This document shows positions 25,804 through 35,233 of a stretch of 64,000 nucleotides of DNA, one piece after another. Each line of letters begins with the position of its first letter. Position 1 is the first letter of the stretch. The notes beneath the pieces were generated by a model. That model searched no databases and was not told where the DNA came from. It worked only from the letters and a program-made list of their open reading frames with translations. Both the position numbers and the translations under genes were made by a program. Origin of the DNA: Methylobacter tundripaludum SV96 (GTDB lineage: Bacteria; Pseudomonadota; Gammaproteobacteria; Methylococcales; Methylomonadaceae); NCBI RefSeq assembly GCF_000190755.2, contig NZ_JH109152.1, positions 62,001-126,000 on the forward strand, in the 5' to 3' direction.

Positions 25804-26280
25804 TTATTTATGACTGATGCCGGCTGCGATTCTTTTATCTCTTTCTTCGCTGGCTTTTTCGATCTTTGAAAAAAACCGGAGTATGTCGGTGGAGGAAAGA
25901 ATGCCGACCAGTTTGTTGTCTTTATCGACGACAGGCAATGCGCCGATTTTATTGTCGGCCATTTTTGCAGCCGCTTCCGAGGCATAGGTGTCAGGGTTAA
26001 CGGTTATCACGCCCCGGTGCATGATATGCTGCACTTTTTTCGGAATCACATGCAGTTCTGTAGCGCCTGTGCCGGTTGCCGCTTCAATGGCATTAGAGTT
26101 GCTTTTTGGACCCAGCGCTTTGTATAGGTCTCGGTCGGACACAATCCCGATAACTTTGCCTTTTTCAACGACGGGTAAGTGACGAATTCTTTCGTAATGA
26201 ATCAAGAAAAAGACACGATCAATCAAATCGTGTTGCTCGACTGTAAATACTTTTGAAGTCATTAAATCTTCAACACGCAT
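25804..26280 (-). CDS. CBS-domain protein (paired CBS motifs)
   Basis: A 158-residue protein made almost only of two CBS motifs: residues ~1-60 (MRVEDLMTSKVFTVEQHDLI... RHLPVVEKGKVIGIVSDRDLY) and ~85-140 (IMHRGVITVNPDTYASEAAAKM... IGALPVVDKDNKLVGILSSTDIL). CBS pairs bind adenine nucleotides and regulate a partner; no effector domain is fused here. It is a single gene with its own terminator. Role unknown. Confidence 0.9.
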   Translation of the reverse strand: MRVEDLMTSKVFTVEQHDLIDRVFFLIHYERIRHLPVVEKGKVIGIVSDRDLYKALGPKSNSNAIEAATGTGATELHVIPKKVQHIMHRGVITVNPDTYASEAAAKMADNKIGALPVVDKDNKLVGILSSTDILRFFSKIEKASEERDKRIAAGISHK

Positions 26281-26448
26281 TATTATTCCCCCTGAATGTA
26301 AAAAAACTGACTAAGAATAGGGAAATAAACGTATTTTTACAAGAGATAAAATTTGATGTGTTATAAAATAATCAGTCACACTTTTATTTGGTTTTGCAGG
26401 TCGGATTAAGCTAACCCGACTGACGCGAGCTGTTATGTTAGAGTCTAA

Positions 26449-27117
<669 letters not shown>

Positions 27118-27266
27118 CCGTAGGTTGGGTTGACGGCTTTTGTGTCCCGGAGAGTATTATTCTTAATCCAGCACATTAGAGCACCCAATGTTGGGACGCA
27201 ACATGGCACTCAAAACATTCCGTGATTATCGGTGTTCAAATTTCAGAATAAAAGGTTTTAAAATTA

Positions 27267-27368
27267 ATGACAAAGAAAGTTGCAGTTTTACCGACCGGCC
27301 TATGTTTAGGTTGCGTTACCGTGCTATGGGTGTGTACAGCTATGTCAGCTACACAGAAGGGTGGATAA
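27267..27368 (+). CDS. Candidate small hydrophobic peptide upstream of asd
   Basis: ATG to TAA gives 33 residues: a short basic start (MTKK), a hydrophobic middle (GLCLGCVTVLWVCTAM) and a polar end. The stop lies one base before the asd start codon, so translation could be coupled. It is too short for firm support and the ribosome-binding site is weak. No other gene is seen in the 27118-27369 gap. Confidence 0.35.
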   Translation: MTKKVAVLPTGLCLGCVTVLWVCTAMSATQKGG

Positions 27369-27369
27369 G

Positions 27370-28392
27370 ATGACCAAGTTATATAACGTTGCTGTGGTTG
27401 GCGCTACCGGTGCGGTGGGTGAAGCCATGCTGTCAATTCTGGAAGAGCGCAATTTCCCTGTCGGCGAGGTTTATGCCTTGGCCAGCAGTAATTCAGTGGG
27501 TAAAAGAATTCCTTTTAAAGGCGGGTCTTTGGCCGTGCAGGATTTGGCTACCTTCGATTTTTCAAAGGCGCAAATCGGACTGTTTTCGCCGGGCGCATCC
27601 GTGTCGGCGGAATACGCGCCGAAGGCCGCCGCAGCGGGTTGTATTGTTATTGATAACACCTCGCAGTTTCGCTATGACGACGATATTCCGCTGGTGGTGC
27701 CGGAGGTTAATCCCGAAAAAATCGCCGATTATAAAAATCGAGGCATTATCGCTAACCCGAATTGCTCAACTATCCAGATGTTGGTGGCGTTAAAGCCCAT
27801 TTACGACGCGGTGGGGATTGAGCGCATCAATGTGTGTACCTATCAGGCGGTTTCGGGGACGGGTAAAGAGGCCATAGAGGAGCTGGTTAAGCAAACGACC
27901 AGTCTGCTGAATATGCAACCCATCATCACAAACGTCTACCCTAAACAGATTGCTTTTAACGTGTTGCCGCAGATTGACGTATTCATGGACAACGGCTACA
28001 CCAAGGAAGAAATGAAGATGGTTTGGGAAACCCGGAAAATCCTGGGCGATGACAGCGTTTTGGTTAATGCAACGGCAGTTCGGGTTCCGGTTTTTTACGG
28101 ACATTCCGAGGCCGTGCATATTGAGACCCGTAAAAAAATCGACGCGGCGACAGTCAGAGCCTTGCTTGAGAAGGCGCCCGGTGTGACGGTTATGGACGAG
28201 CGTAGCGATGGCGGTTATCCGACGGCGGTGACGGAGTCTTCAGGCAATGATGATGTGTTTGTAGGACGCATTCGGGAAGACATTTCGCATCCTCAAGGAA
28301 TCGATTTGTGGGTGGTGGGTGACAATGTTCGAAAAGGCGCGGCATTAAACAGTGTGCAAATAGCAGAAGTGCTGGTAAAAAATTACATCTAG
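27370..28392 (+). CDS. asd: Aspartate-semialdehyde dehydrogenase
   Basis: Makes aspartate semialdehyde from aspartyl phosphate for lysine, methionine and threonine, and for diaminopimelate in the cell wall. It has the NADP-binding VVGATGAVGEAML at the N-terminus, the catalytic Cys in ANPNCSTIQM, the QAVSGTGKEA region, and the His-containing FYGHSEAVHIE. At 340 residues it is the shorter gammaproteobacterial type also found in Pseudomonas. The order asd-fimV is conserved with Pseudomonas. The ATG at 27370 is preferred over an upstream GTG at 27361. Confidence 0.95.
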   Translation: MTKLYNVAVVGATGAVGEAMLSILEERNFPVGEVYALASSNSVGKRIPFKGGSLAVQDLATFDFSKAQIGLFSPGASVSAEYAPKAAAAGCIVIDNTSQFRYDDDIPLVVPEVNPEKIADYKNRGIIANPNCSTIQMLVALKPIYDAVGIERINVCTYQAVSGTGKEAIEELVKQTTSLLNMQPIITNVYPKQIAFNVLPQIDVFMDNGYTKEEMKMVWETRKILGDDSVLVNATAVRVPVFYGHSEAVHIETRKKIDAATVRALLEKAPGVTVMDERSDGGYPTAVTESSGNDDVFVGRIREDISHPQGIDLWVVGDNVRKGAALNSVQIAEVLVKNYI

Positions 28393-28434
28393 ACTAAGCT
28401 TGTGTACATATTTGACTGGACGCGGTAAGAAACT

Positions 28435-31400
28435 GTGGTAACTATTGTGAAGAAGAGCGGCGTGCGCAATTTAACTAAAACTTTAGCGGTTGTATCGTTG
28501 CTTGCGCCGGCTAGTGGTCATACGCTAGGCATTGGCGAGATTAAATTGCATTCGGCCCTGAATCAAAATCTGGATGCTGAAATTGCGTTAACACTGTCAG
28601 GCGAGAACGTATCGGACATCAAGGTAAACTTGGCCCCACCTGAAAAATTTGATGAGGCGGGGGTGTCATGGAACTATTTTCTGTCGAAAATTAAACTTGA
28701 AACCGTTACTCATTCAAATGGCACGGCAGTCATTAAGCTGACTTCGAAGGAAGCGTTAAAGGAACCTTTTTTGGATTTTTTGCTCGAAGTCAGCTGGCCC
28801 AAAGGCAATTTGTATCGTGAATTTACTGTCTTGGTGGATCCGCCTTCAGTTTACAACCAAGCAACCATTCCCGTTTCAACCAGTGCTGAAAACTATGCGA
28901 AACCGCCAGTCACTACGCCTCAACGTCAATCGCATGCAAATGGACAAAGCAGTGAGAGCGAATATGGGCCTACACTTGGAAATGATACGCTTTGGAGCGT
29001 GGCTGATCGAGCAAGAGGACAGAGCGACGTTTCTGTAGAGCAGATGGTGATTGCGATTTATGAAGCAAACCCTAAAGCATTCTATAAAGGAAATGTTTAT
29101 GCATTAATGTCTGGAAAAATGCTGAAGATTCCTGAAAGAGAGGCCATTTTAAAATTATCACGCAATCAGGCATTAGCGGAATTCAACCGGCATACAAAAG
29201 CCTGGAAAAATCATTCGGCTCCTGCCCATGTTGAAACAGCAAAGGAAAAGCCCGCCCTGAGCAGAGCCGAAGGGCCTGGCGATAATCAGTTAACGCTGGT
29301 TGCCCCGACCAAGGCGGCGGTCGCCGATCATGCTGTGGTAGCGTCGGTTAATGAGCAGGCAAGGGCTGAAAAGAAAGCAGCGGATGCATCTGCGATCGTT
29401 AAAGGTAAAGCTGAAGAGGGTGCAAGTGACGCAGCTACACAAAGCAAGGTAGCTGAGTTGGAAAAACAACTGGCGATGATGCAGGAATTGATTGCTTTAA
29501 AGGATCAACAGCTCGCGGCTTTGCAGAATAAGTTTCAGGAACATCCTGTTGGTCAAGAACAGGCAGCGCCGGTCGAAGTTGTGGCGGCCAAACCTGTCGA
29601 CCAAGTAACACCTGCTCCTCAACCGGCCGAGCCGACGCCAGGCGAAGTCGTTGCGGCCAAACCTGCCGATCAGGTAACACCGGCTCCTCAACCGGTCGAG
29701 CCAGTGCCAGGCGAGGTTATGGCAGCGAAACCTGTGAATCAAGCGCCACCCGCTCCTCAGCAAGCAGTTGTTCAACCCGTGCAGCCAGTGGCTCAACCGA
29801 AACCTGAAGGTAGTTTATTCGATCCGTACTATCTGAGGATAGGGGGGGGCGGATTGGCAATTTCGGCACTGCTTGGCTGGCTTTGGTGGCGGAAACGCAA
29901 GGTTGACGAGGAAACGAATACAGAGAGTATGTTCGCCACTTCCAGCATGATTAAAATACCTGAAGCCGATGAAAGCCTTTCCGTGCCGGTTGTCGAAGAA
30001 GGTGCTGTTCATGATGTAGGCACAGTAGGCGAAAGTTCTTTCTTAAGTGAGTTTACACCGAGTGATTTTGACTCATTTGATACTGATCAGGGGGAAATTG
30101 ATCCTATATCCGAGGCTGATGTATATCTTGCTTATGGTCGTTATCAGCAGGCCGAAGAATTAATACGGCAGGCGATTAAAGACCAGCCGAATCGCGATGA
30201 ATGTAAATTGAAGTTGCTGGAAATTTTTTATGCTAACGAAAGCAAAACGGCTTTTGAAGCCTATGCGAATGAACTGGTAGAGGCTGGTAAGCGGAGTGAG
30301 GTCGAGTTTTGGGAAAAAGCGGCAGAGATGGGGCGTGAAATTTGTCCTGACTCGCCGTTATTTTCTTCCGGGGAGGCTCTGTTCGCAGTGGCTGACAATA
30401 CACCCGTTGAAAATAGTGACGAAAACATCGGTGGGAGAGAGGACGTAATTACTGGAACGGCTTCTTTCGGAGAGTTGGACAGTGAAGGTTTTGCCAAGGA
30501 AACAACGGCGTTGAAGGGCGACGAGCCGGATATTGATTTAACTTCATCTGAAGCCGATTCTTTTGTTGATGAGCAGCGAAATAACGAAGACATTGACTTT
30601 GATTTAAGCTCATTCTCAATGGATACCAAAGAATCGGATGAAGCGGAAAAAGGCGTTATCGCTTCCAATACGCTTGCGGATAAGTCTTCAGGAGCGCAGA
30701 TAGAAGACATCGATTTCGATTTAAGCTCATTCTCAATGGATACCAACGAATCGGATGAAGCGGAGAAAGGTGTTATCGCTTCCAACGCACTTGCGGATAA
30801 GTCCTCAGGCGCGCAGATAGAGGATATTGACTTTGATTTAAGTTCATTCTCAATGGATACCAACGAATCGGATGAAGCGGAGAAAGATGTTATTGCTCCA
30901 AGCACTTTTTTGGGCAAGCCCTCAGGAGCGCAAATAGAAGACATCGATTTCGATCTAAGCTCATTCTCAATGGACAGCAAAGAATCAGACGAAGCTGAGA
31001 ACGATGTTGCTGCTCCCGGCGCCTTATCGGACATGCCTTCAGGGACACCGCCAGCCAGCCAACAGCAGGAATTTGAATCTTACGAATTTAGCTTTAGTTC
31101 CGATAATGCTAAAACAAAAGAAATCGACAGTCTTGATTTTAGCGCATTAGAAAATAGCGATAAAAAGCAACAGGATGTTGATTTTTCTGCGGATAAGGCA
31201 TTAGATTTTAATGATGATTTTGGCGACGATTTCGACTTTAACTTTGATTTGGATGAGCCTCTGACAACAAGTGGGCAGTCCAATCAATATGATGAATTCG
31301 GTGTTTCCGATCTTACCGATATGGACGAGTTGGAAACGAAGCTGGATTTGGCAAAAGCCTATGTCGATATGGGTGATGCAGAAGCGGCCAAAGATATTGC

Positions 31401-31473
31401 CAAAGAGGTGCTTGAGCAAGGTACGGCCGAGCAAAAAAAAGCAGCCAAAGCGTTACTTGACGAGTTGGACTAA
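28435..31473 (+). CDS. fimV: FimV-family pilus/motility hub protein
   Basis: A polar inner-membrane scaffold that supports type IV pilus assembly. Seen in order: signal peptide (to about SGHT), the FimV N-terminal domain (GIGEIKLHSALNQNLDAEI... LLEVSWPKGNLYREFTVLVDPP), a LysM-type region (~180-235, GNDTLWSVADRARG... KMLKIPE), a coiled coil (AELEKQLAMMQELIALKDQQ), a Pro/Ala/Val repeat linker, one membrane segment (~470-490), then a cytoplasmic acidic part with four 39-residue tandem repeats, and the FimV C-terminal TPR motif (TKLDLAKAYVDMGDAEAAKDI in parts). The GTG at 28435 is tentative. At 1012 residues it is in the normal FimV range. Confidence 0.92.
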   Translation: MVTIVKKSGVRNLTKTLAVVSLLAPASGHTLGIGEIKLHSALNQNLDAEIALTLSGENVSDIKVNLAPPEKFDEAGVSWNYFLSKIKLETVTHSNGTAVIKLTSKEALKEPFLDFLLEVSWPKGNLYREFTVLVDPPSVYNQATIPVSTSAENYAKPPVTTPQRQSHANGQSSESEYGPTLGNDTLWSVADRARGQSDVSVEQMVIAIYEANPKAFYKGNVYALMSGKMLKIPEREAILKLSRNQALAEFNRHTKAWKNHSAPAHVETAKEKPALSRAEGPGDNQLTLVAPTKAAVADHAVVASVNEQARAEKKAADASAIVKGKAEEGASDAATQSKVAELEKQLAMMQELIALKDQQLAALQNKFQEHPVGQEQAAPVEVVAAKPVDQVTPAPQPAEPTPGEVVAAKPADQVTPAPQPVEPVPGEVMAAKPVNQAPPAPQQAVVQPVQPVAQPKPEGSLFDPYYLRIGGGGLAISALLGWLWWRKRKVDEETNTESMFATSSMIKIPEADESLSVPVVEEGAVHDVGTVGESSFLSEFTPSDFDSFDTDQGEIDPISEADVYLAYGRYQQAEELIRQAIKDQPNRDECKLKLLEIFYANESKTAFEAYANELVEAGKRSEVEFWEKAAEMGREICPDSPLFSSGEALFAVADNTPVENSDENIGGREDVITGTASFGELDSEGFAKETTALKGDEPDIDLTSSEADSFVDEQRNNEDIDFDLSSFSMDTKESDEAEKGVIASNTLADKSSGAQIEDIDFDLSSFSMDTNESDEAEKGVIASNALADKSSGAQIEDIDFDLSSFSMDTNESDEAEKDVIAPSTFLGKPSGAQIEDIDFDLSSFSMDSKESDEAENDVAAPGALSDMPSGTPPASQQQEFESYEFSFSSDNAKTKEIDSLDFSALENSDKKQQDVDFSADKALDFNDDFGDDFDFNFDLDEPLTTSGQSNQYDEFGVSDLTDMDELETKLDLAKAYVDMGDAEAAKDIAKEVLEQGTAEQKKAAKALLDELD
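29254..29275. repeat. Palindromic repeat inside fimV (PALSRAEG-type)
   Basis: GCCCTGAGCAGAGCCGAAGG, with complementary ends GCCCT/AGGGC, is translated in frame as PALSRAEGP between two normal linker stretches. Similar short palindromes producing ALSRAEG- or ALSLSKG-like peptides are known from many bacterial proteins. Confidence 0.55.
30589..31056 (+). repeat. Four 117-bp tandem repeats in fimV
   Basis: Copies start at 30589, 30706, 30823 and 30940, each 117 bases (39 codons) and starting with DIDFDLSSFSMD. Copies 1-3 are near identical; copy 4 is more diverged at its end. The length is a multiple of three, so copy number can change without breaking the frame. Confidence 0.95.
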
Positions 31474-31491
31474 AATTGGGTTTTGCAGCCA

Positions 31492-31520
31492 CAAAAAAAG
31501 CCCTTTAAGGGCTTTTTTTA
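31492..31520. terminator. Bidirectional terminator between fimV and the HPt gene
   Basis: AAAAAAAGCCCTTTAAGGGC followed by a run of seven T: a 6-bp stem with A-run before and T-run after, serving the convergent fimV (+) and HPt (-) genes. Confidence 0.9.
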
Positions 31521-31524
31521 TGAC

Positions 31525-32388
31525 TTAGTATTTGCCAAAGTTTTCCAGGATAAATTTTTGGTGGCATGTGAAATTTAAGGTGCGCTGCTGCAGTATGAGA
31601 AAGTGCCGATGGGTGCTCGCATAATTATTATTTAACAGACAGTTTTCTAGCGCATTTGCCGGTTGCTGAATGTCCATTAAGCCACAAAAACTCACCGAAC
31701 CATTCAATTTGTGCGTAATTTCCCGGGCAAGATCGTATTGCTTGTTTTCCAGTGCATCTTTTATATCAATGACTTGCAACGGAAGTTCCTCGAACAACTT
31801 TTCAAAAAGGGTCAGCGTAAGGCGCCGGTTGTTTTTGGTTTTACTCAGGAGTATTTGGATGTAATCTAAAGCTAAAGCCTTTGTTTTCCAAAGATCTATA
31901 AGCTCATTGAGTCGTTGCTCTGTTATGGGGCCAGTCAGGATGTCGTCAAACTCTGCTGGGCATTGTTGCTCGCTTTGGGAGTCTTTTGCTGGATTAACGA
32001 TAGCAATGACCGGTGTTTTGCTGTTCATGCCAAGAGGGTCTTTGATGCGAGCGATAAGTTCCGACTGCCAGGGATGGCGGCCGAGACTGCTCCCGGCAGT
32101 CCTCGGCATTTCCTCCATCCATGGAGGGCAGAAGTGTCGCAATCGGTCGGGAACCGATGCGACCGACTGCCAATGACGTATGTGTCGTAATCGGTCGGGA
32201 GTCGTTGCGACCGAACAGTTTACAGGCAAGTCAAGCAGTATCAGGTCGAATTGAGTCGCTTTAATGTGCATTAAAATATCATCGTATTGGGTGGTTGCAA
32301 TAATATCTTGGCGGCGTTGATTAAATGATGAATGGTTAATGTCGATGTCACCGGTCATTAATACAATAAATGGCTTCTTCAATGGCAT
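31525..32388 (-). CDS. Receiver-like / HPt phosphotransfer protein with repeat insertion
   Basis: The N-terminal part is a response-regulator receiver fold (FIVLMTGDID... TQFDLILLDLPVN, with Asp53 in the acceptor place, then TPVIAIVNPA at 125-134). The C-terminal part is a histidine phosphotransfer bundle with EITHKLNGSVSFCG and His226. Between Asp53 and the next strand, residues ~58-109 (CSVATTPDRLRHIRHWQSVA...) do not belong to a receiver and come from a DNA repeat (32062-32217). The insertion probably damages or alters the receiver. The neighbouring flagellar and pilus genes suggest a signalling role in motility; that is a guess. Confidence 0.7.
   Translation of the reverse strand: MPLKKPFIVLMTGDIDINHSSFNQRRQDIIATTQYDDILMHIKATQFDLILLDLPVNCSVATTPDRLRHIRHWQSVASVPDRLRHFCPPWMEEMPRTAGSSLGRHPWQSELIARIKDPLGMNSKTPVIAIVNPAKDSQSEQQCPAEFDDILTGPITEQRLNELIDLWKTKALALDYIQILLSKTKNNRRLTLTLFEKLFEELPLQVIDIKDALENKQYDLAREITHKLNGSVSFCGLMDIQQPANALENCLLNNNYASTHRHFLILQQRTLNFTCHQKFILENFGKY
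32062..32217. repeat. In-frame repeat insertion in the receiver domain gene
   Basis: Contains two direct copies of a TGTCGYAATCGGTCGGGA-type unit ending in GCGACCGA, and a hairpin (GACTGCCAGGGATGG... CCATCCATGGAGG). It is exactly 52 codons long by my alignment and keeps the frame open. Confidence 0.6.
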
Positions 32389-32853
32389 TTTTATTTTTCC
32401 TGAGGAATGATGCTGCTTTGATGAGGAATTGCACAGAGATCATCAAGAACATTTATCGTGGAGTGGTTGGGTCGTTTTGGCTGTGATAGAAGGTTTTATT
32501 TAATTTCATTATGTGTGTAATAAGGTGTCGGTTTTCTGGCGGCTTCATTTTTTAAGGTCGCGGTTCTTTGAGCGTATTTATTTGCTTAACTATTCGAGAC
32601 TTATAATTAATACTTGGCGCAGTTAATTATTAACGTTTACAAGTATTCCTATCTTATTCTTTTAAAAGGATCTTTTTTCTTGTATGATTTGGTTTTACGA
32701 TGTCGGTTAATGATAGCATTCAGCTGTTGGTTAGTGTTGTTTACAGAGATAAGTGGATTGCAGTTATAGTTTATTAGATTGTTTTTGCACGTATTATTAT
32801 TCTGTGGACTTCAAATTGCTTAATTACTGATTAAAAACTAAAGGGTTTGTAGC
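32389..32853. other. Intergenic region upstream of the flagellar cluster
   Basis: AT-rich and without a plausible gene. It must hold the promoter for fliL and the genes after it. I looked for a sigma-54 (GG-N10-GC) site and found none that fits; a sigma-70 site is not obvious either. Confidence 0.5.
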
Positions 32854-33357
32854 ATGGCTGAACTTGAGCAAGAAGGCGGAGAAGGGAAAAAATCTCCTAA
32901 AAAGCTGATTATCATTATTGTCGCGGCAGTAATTTTATTAGCAGTGGGTGGCGGTGTCACTTTCTTCCTTATGAAAGGGGATTCATCGAAAGGCGAAAAA
33001 GTTGAACATGTTGACGAGGATGAGGCGGCAGCTCATGCAGAAAAACTCTATTTTGATATGAGTAAGCCCATTGTTGTCGACTTTCCCAAGGGGGCGACAG
33101 TTAAACACGGACGAATTACGGTGTCTATATTGGTAGAAGGCGCCGAAACTATTGAGGTTTTGAAGAAAAATGAACCTATGATGCGCAATAATCTGTTGAT
33201 GCTGATTGGTGCGCAGGATCCAGCCAATTTGAATACCCGTGAAGGAAAGGAGATGTTAGCTAAAGCCATGTTGGATGATGTGACCGCCGTTTTAATAAAA
33301 ATGGCAGGGAAGGGGCAGGTTAAAGAGATATTTTTTACTTCATTTGTAATGCAATAA
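32854..33357 (+). CDS. fliL: Flagellar basal-body-associated protein FliL
   Basis: A single-pass inner-membrane protein that surrounds the stators and raises motor torque. The N-terminus is basic (GKKSPKK), followed by one membrane helix (LIIIIVAAVILLAVGGGVTFFL, ~20-41), a linker, and the periplasmic stomatin-like domain with KHGRITVSILVEG and EIFFTSFVMQ at the end. At 167 residues it has the normal size. It is the first gene of the fliL-motD cluster and ends one base before fliM. Confidence 0.93.
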   Translation: MAELEQEGGEGKKSPKKLIIIIVAAVILLAVGGGVTFFLMKGDSSKGEKVEHVDEDEAAAHAEKLYFDMSKPIVVDFPKGATVKHGRITVSILVEGAETIEVLKKNEPMMRNNLLMLIGAQDPANLNTREGKEMLAKAMLDDVTAVLIKMAGKGQVKEIFFTSFVMQ

Positions 33358-33358
33358 C

Positions 33359-34354
33359 ATGAGTGATTTACTCTCGCAGGCAGAAATCGATGCACTGCTA
33401 AACGGTGTTAGCGACGGAGATATTGAAACAGAGGATGAGTCCGAGTTTTATTCTGAAGCAGGCGCTGAAGAATTTTATGAAAAAGGCGTGGTCAGAGAGT
33501 ATGACTTTGCCAGTCAGGAAAGAATTGTCCGTGGGCGTATGCCGACCCTGGAAATGGTTAATGAGCGGTTTGCCAGGTTTATCCGTATTTCGTTATTCAA
33601 TTTCCTACGTCGTTCGGCGGAAATTTTTATATCGGGCATTCAGGTACAAAAATTTTCTGAATATATACAAGGACTGCTGGTTCCAACCAACTTAACGATT
33701 GTTCGGTTTAACCCTTTACGTGGCAAGGCGTTGATCGTCATTGATCCGCGACTGGTTTTTACCGTAGTAGACAATTTTTTTGGCGGTGCCGGACAATTTT
33801 ATAATCAGACCGAAGGAAGGGAATTTACACCGACTGAAATGCGGGTGGTTCGGATAATCATTGATATGATTTTCAAGGACTTGAAGGAGGCCTGGAAGCC
33901 AGTCATGGAACTCGATTTTGAATATGTGGGCGCAGAAATTAATCCGCGGTTTGCCAATATTATCGGACCTGGAGAGATTATTGTTATATCCACCATTCAT
34001 GTTGAGCTGGAAGGCGGGGGCGGTGACGTCAATATTGCAATGCCCTATGCGATGCTTGAACCCATCCGGGAGTTACTGGATGCCATCAGTAGCGACAGTG
34101 GCGAGGTAGACGGCGGTTGGCAGGCCGCATTGCGCGGCGAAGTACTGAGAGCGGAAGTGAGTATAAACAGTCTTCTGGTGGAAAAAAACATGACCATAAG
34201 AGACGTTATGCGGTTAAAAAAAGGCGATGTAATACCTATTGATATGCCGGATACGGTGATTCTTAAAGCGGAAGGAATTCCGGTATTTGAAGGTAAGGTC
34301 GGCATTTCGGATGGTAATTATGCGATACAGATTATCGATAAGGTAAAGTCTTGA
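33359..34354 (+). CDS. fliM: Flagellar motor switch protein FliM
   Basis: C-ring protein that binds CheY-P and switches rotation. It has the N-terminal CheY-binding peptide LLSQAEIDALLNG, a middle domain (FASQERIVRGRMPTLEMVNERF in parts), and a C-terminal SpoA domain (EVSINSLLVEKNMTIRDVMRLKKGDVIPID in parts). At 331 residues it is full length. It keeps the CheY-binding sequence although no cheY is in this cluster. Confidence 0.96.
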   Translation: MSDLLSQAEIDALLNGVSDGDIETEDESEFYSEAGAEEFYEKGVVREYDFASQERIVRGRMPTLEMVNERFARFIRISLFNFLRRSAEIFISGIQVQKFSEYIQGLLVPTNLTIVRFNPLRGKALIVIDPRLVFTVVDNFFGGAGQFYNQTEGREFTPTEMRVVRIIIDMIFKDLKEAWKPVMELDFEYVGAEINPRFANIIGPGEIIVISTIHVELEGGGGDVNIAMPYAMLEPIRELLDAISSDSGEVDGGWQAALRGEVLRAEVSINSLLVEKNMTIRDVMRLKKGDVIPIDMPDTVILKAEGIPVFEGKVGISDGNYAIQIIDKVKS

Positions 34355-34409
34355 ATCAACCTGGCGCAATTCAGGATTTGATTGTAACAATATTAAGTTG
34401 GGAAATAAG

Positions 34410-34790
34410 ATGAGCGAATATCCAAATACACCAGAGGATGGGGAAACGATTGATGATTTTGAGGCGGCGGCATTCCAGGAATTTAATAATCAGTTTGAAG
34501 ATAAAAAGTCGTCTTCAAGCGTAGGCGATGAAGTTAATCTTGATGTTATTTTGGATGTTCCCGTTACTATTTCCATGGAAATAGGCCGGACACAGATTAA
34601 TATCAGAAATCTTTTGCAGTTAAACCAGGGCTCGGTTGTTGAGCTGGAGCGTTTTGCCGGAGAACCGCTTGATGTGCTGGTAAACGGCACACTGATCGCC
34701 CATGGTGAAGTGGTGGTGATCAATGATAAATTCGGTATTCGCTTAACCGACGTGATAAGTCCATCGGAACGGGTTAAACGATTAGCCTGA
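34410..34790 (+). CDS. fliN: Flagellar motor switch protein FliN
   Basis: C-ring protein. The SpoA domain fills the C-terminal ~80 residues: ILDVPVTISMEIGRTQINIRN, LLQLNQGSVVELERFAGEPLDVLVNG and GIRLTDVISPSER. The acidic N-terminus (EYPNTPEDGETIDDFEAA) is the usual variable part. The ATG at 34410 is preferred to a TTG at 34398; this gives 126 residues. Its stop overlaps the fliO start. Confidence 0.95.
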   Translation: MSEYPNTPEDGETIDDFEAAAFQEFNNQFEDKKSSSSVGDEVNLDVILDVPVTISMEIGRTQINIRNLLQLNQGSVVELERFAGEPLDVLVNGTLIAHGEVVVINDKFGIRLTDVISPSERVKRLA

Positions 34791-35233
34791 TGCCTGAAAA
34801 AATAATGGTCGCGTGGCTGATGTTCTGGTGGTTTCCTGCCAGCTTTGCTGCGCCGGGCGTGGACGTTCCAAAACAGGCAGTCAGGACGATTTCTTCCGGA
34901 GATATGCTCCATTGGGGCGTTGGGCTGCTGATAGTCTTGGCTGTCTTTTTTTTCTGTGTCTGGGGAATGCGCAAGTTAGGCGGAATCTCTGTCAACGGCG
35001 CAGAAAAAATGCGTATTGTCGGCGGCCTGTCGTTGGGTATGCGGGAAAAAGTCATTTTGCTCCAGGTCGGGAAAAAGCAGCTTATTTTGGGTGTGACGCC
35101 GGGACGTATAGATGCTTTGCATGTGTTGGAAGGTGAAGATTGCTTGAACAGCAACGAACCGCCATCTATAGGGAAAGACAGCGGATTTGCTGCCATTGTG
35201 AAGCAAGCGATGAAGGGACGATCTGATGGCTAA
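34790..35233 (+). CDS. fliO: Flagellar export apparatus protein FliO
   Basis: Assembly factor for the FliPQR export gate. Residues 1-22 form a signal-like hydrophobic segment, ~42-63 a membrane helix ([23 protein letters not shown] in parts), and the cytoplasmic part ([31 protein letters not shown] in parts) is the conserved FliO fold. The order fliN-fliO-fliP supports the call. It overlaps both neighbours. Confidence 0.9.
   Translation: MPEKIMVAWLMFWWFPASFAAPGVDVPKQAVRTISSGDMLHWGVGLLIVLAVFFFCVWGMRKLGGISVNGAEKMRIVGGLSLGMREKVILLQVGKKQLILGVTPGRIDALHVLEGEDCLNSNEPPSIGKDSGFAAIVKQAMKGRSDG

Noticed and set aside
32389-32853. Sigma-54 promoter for fliL
   Set aside because: I checked each GG in the gap for GC twelve bases on and found no match; the nearest (TGGCGC then AATTA) fails at the -12 box.
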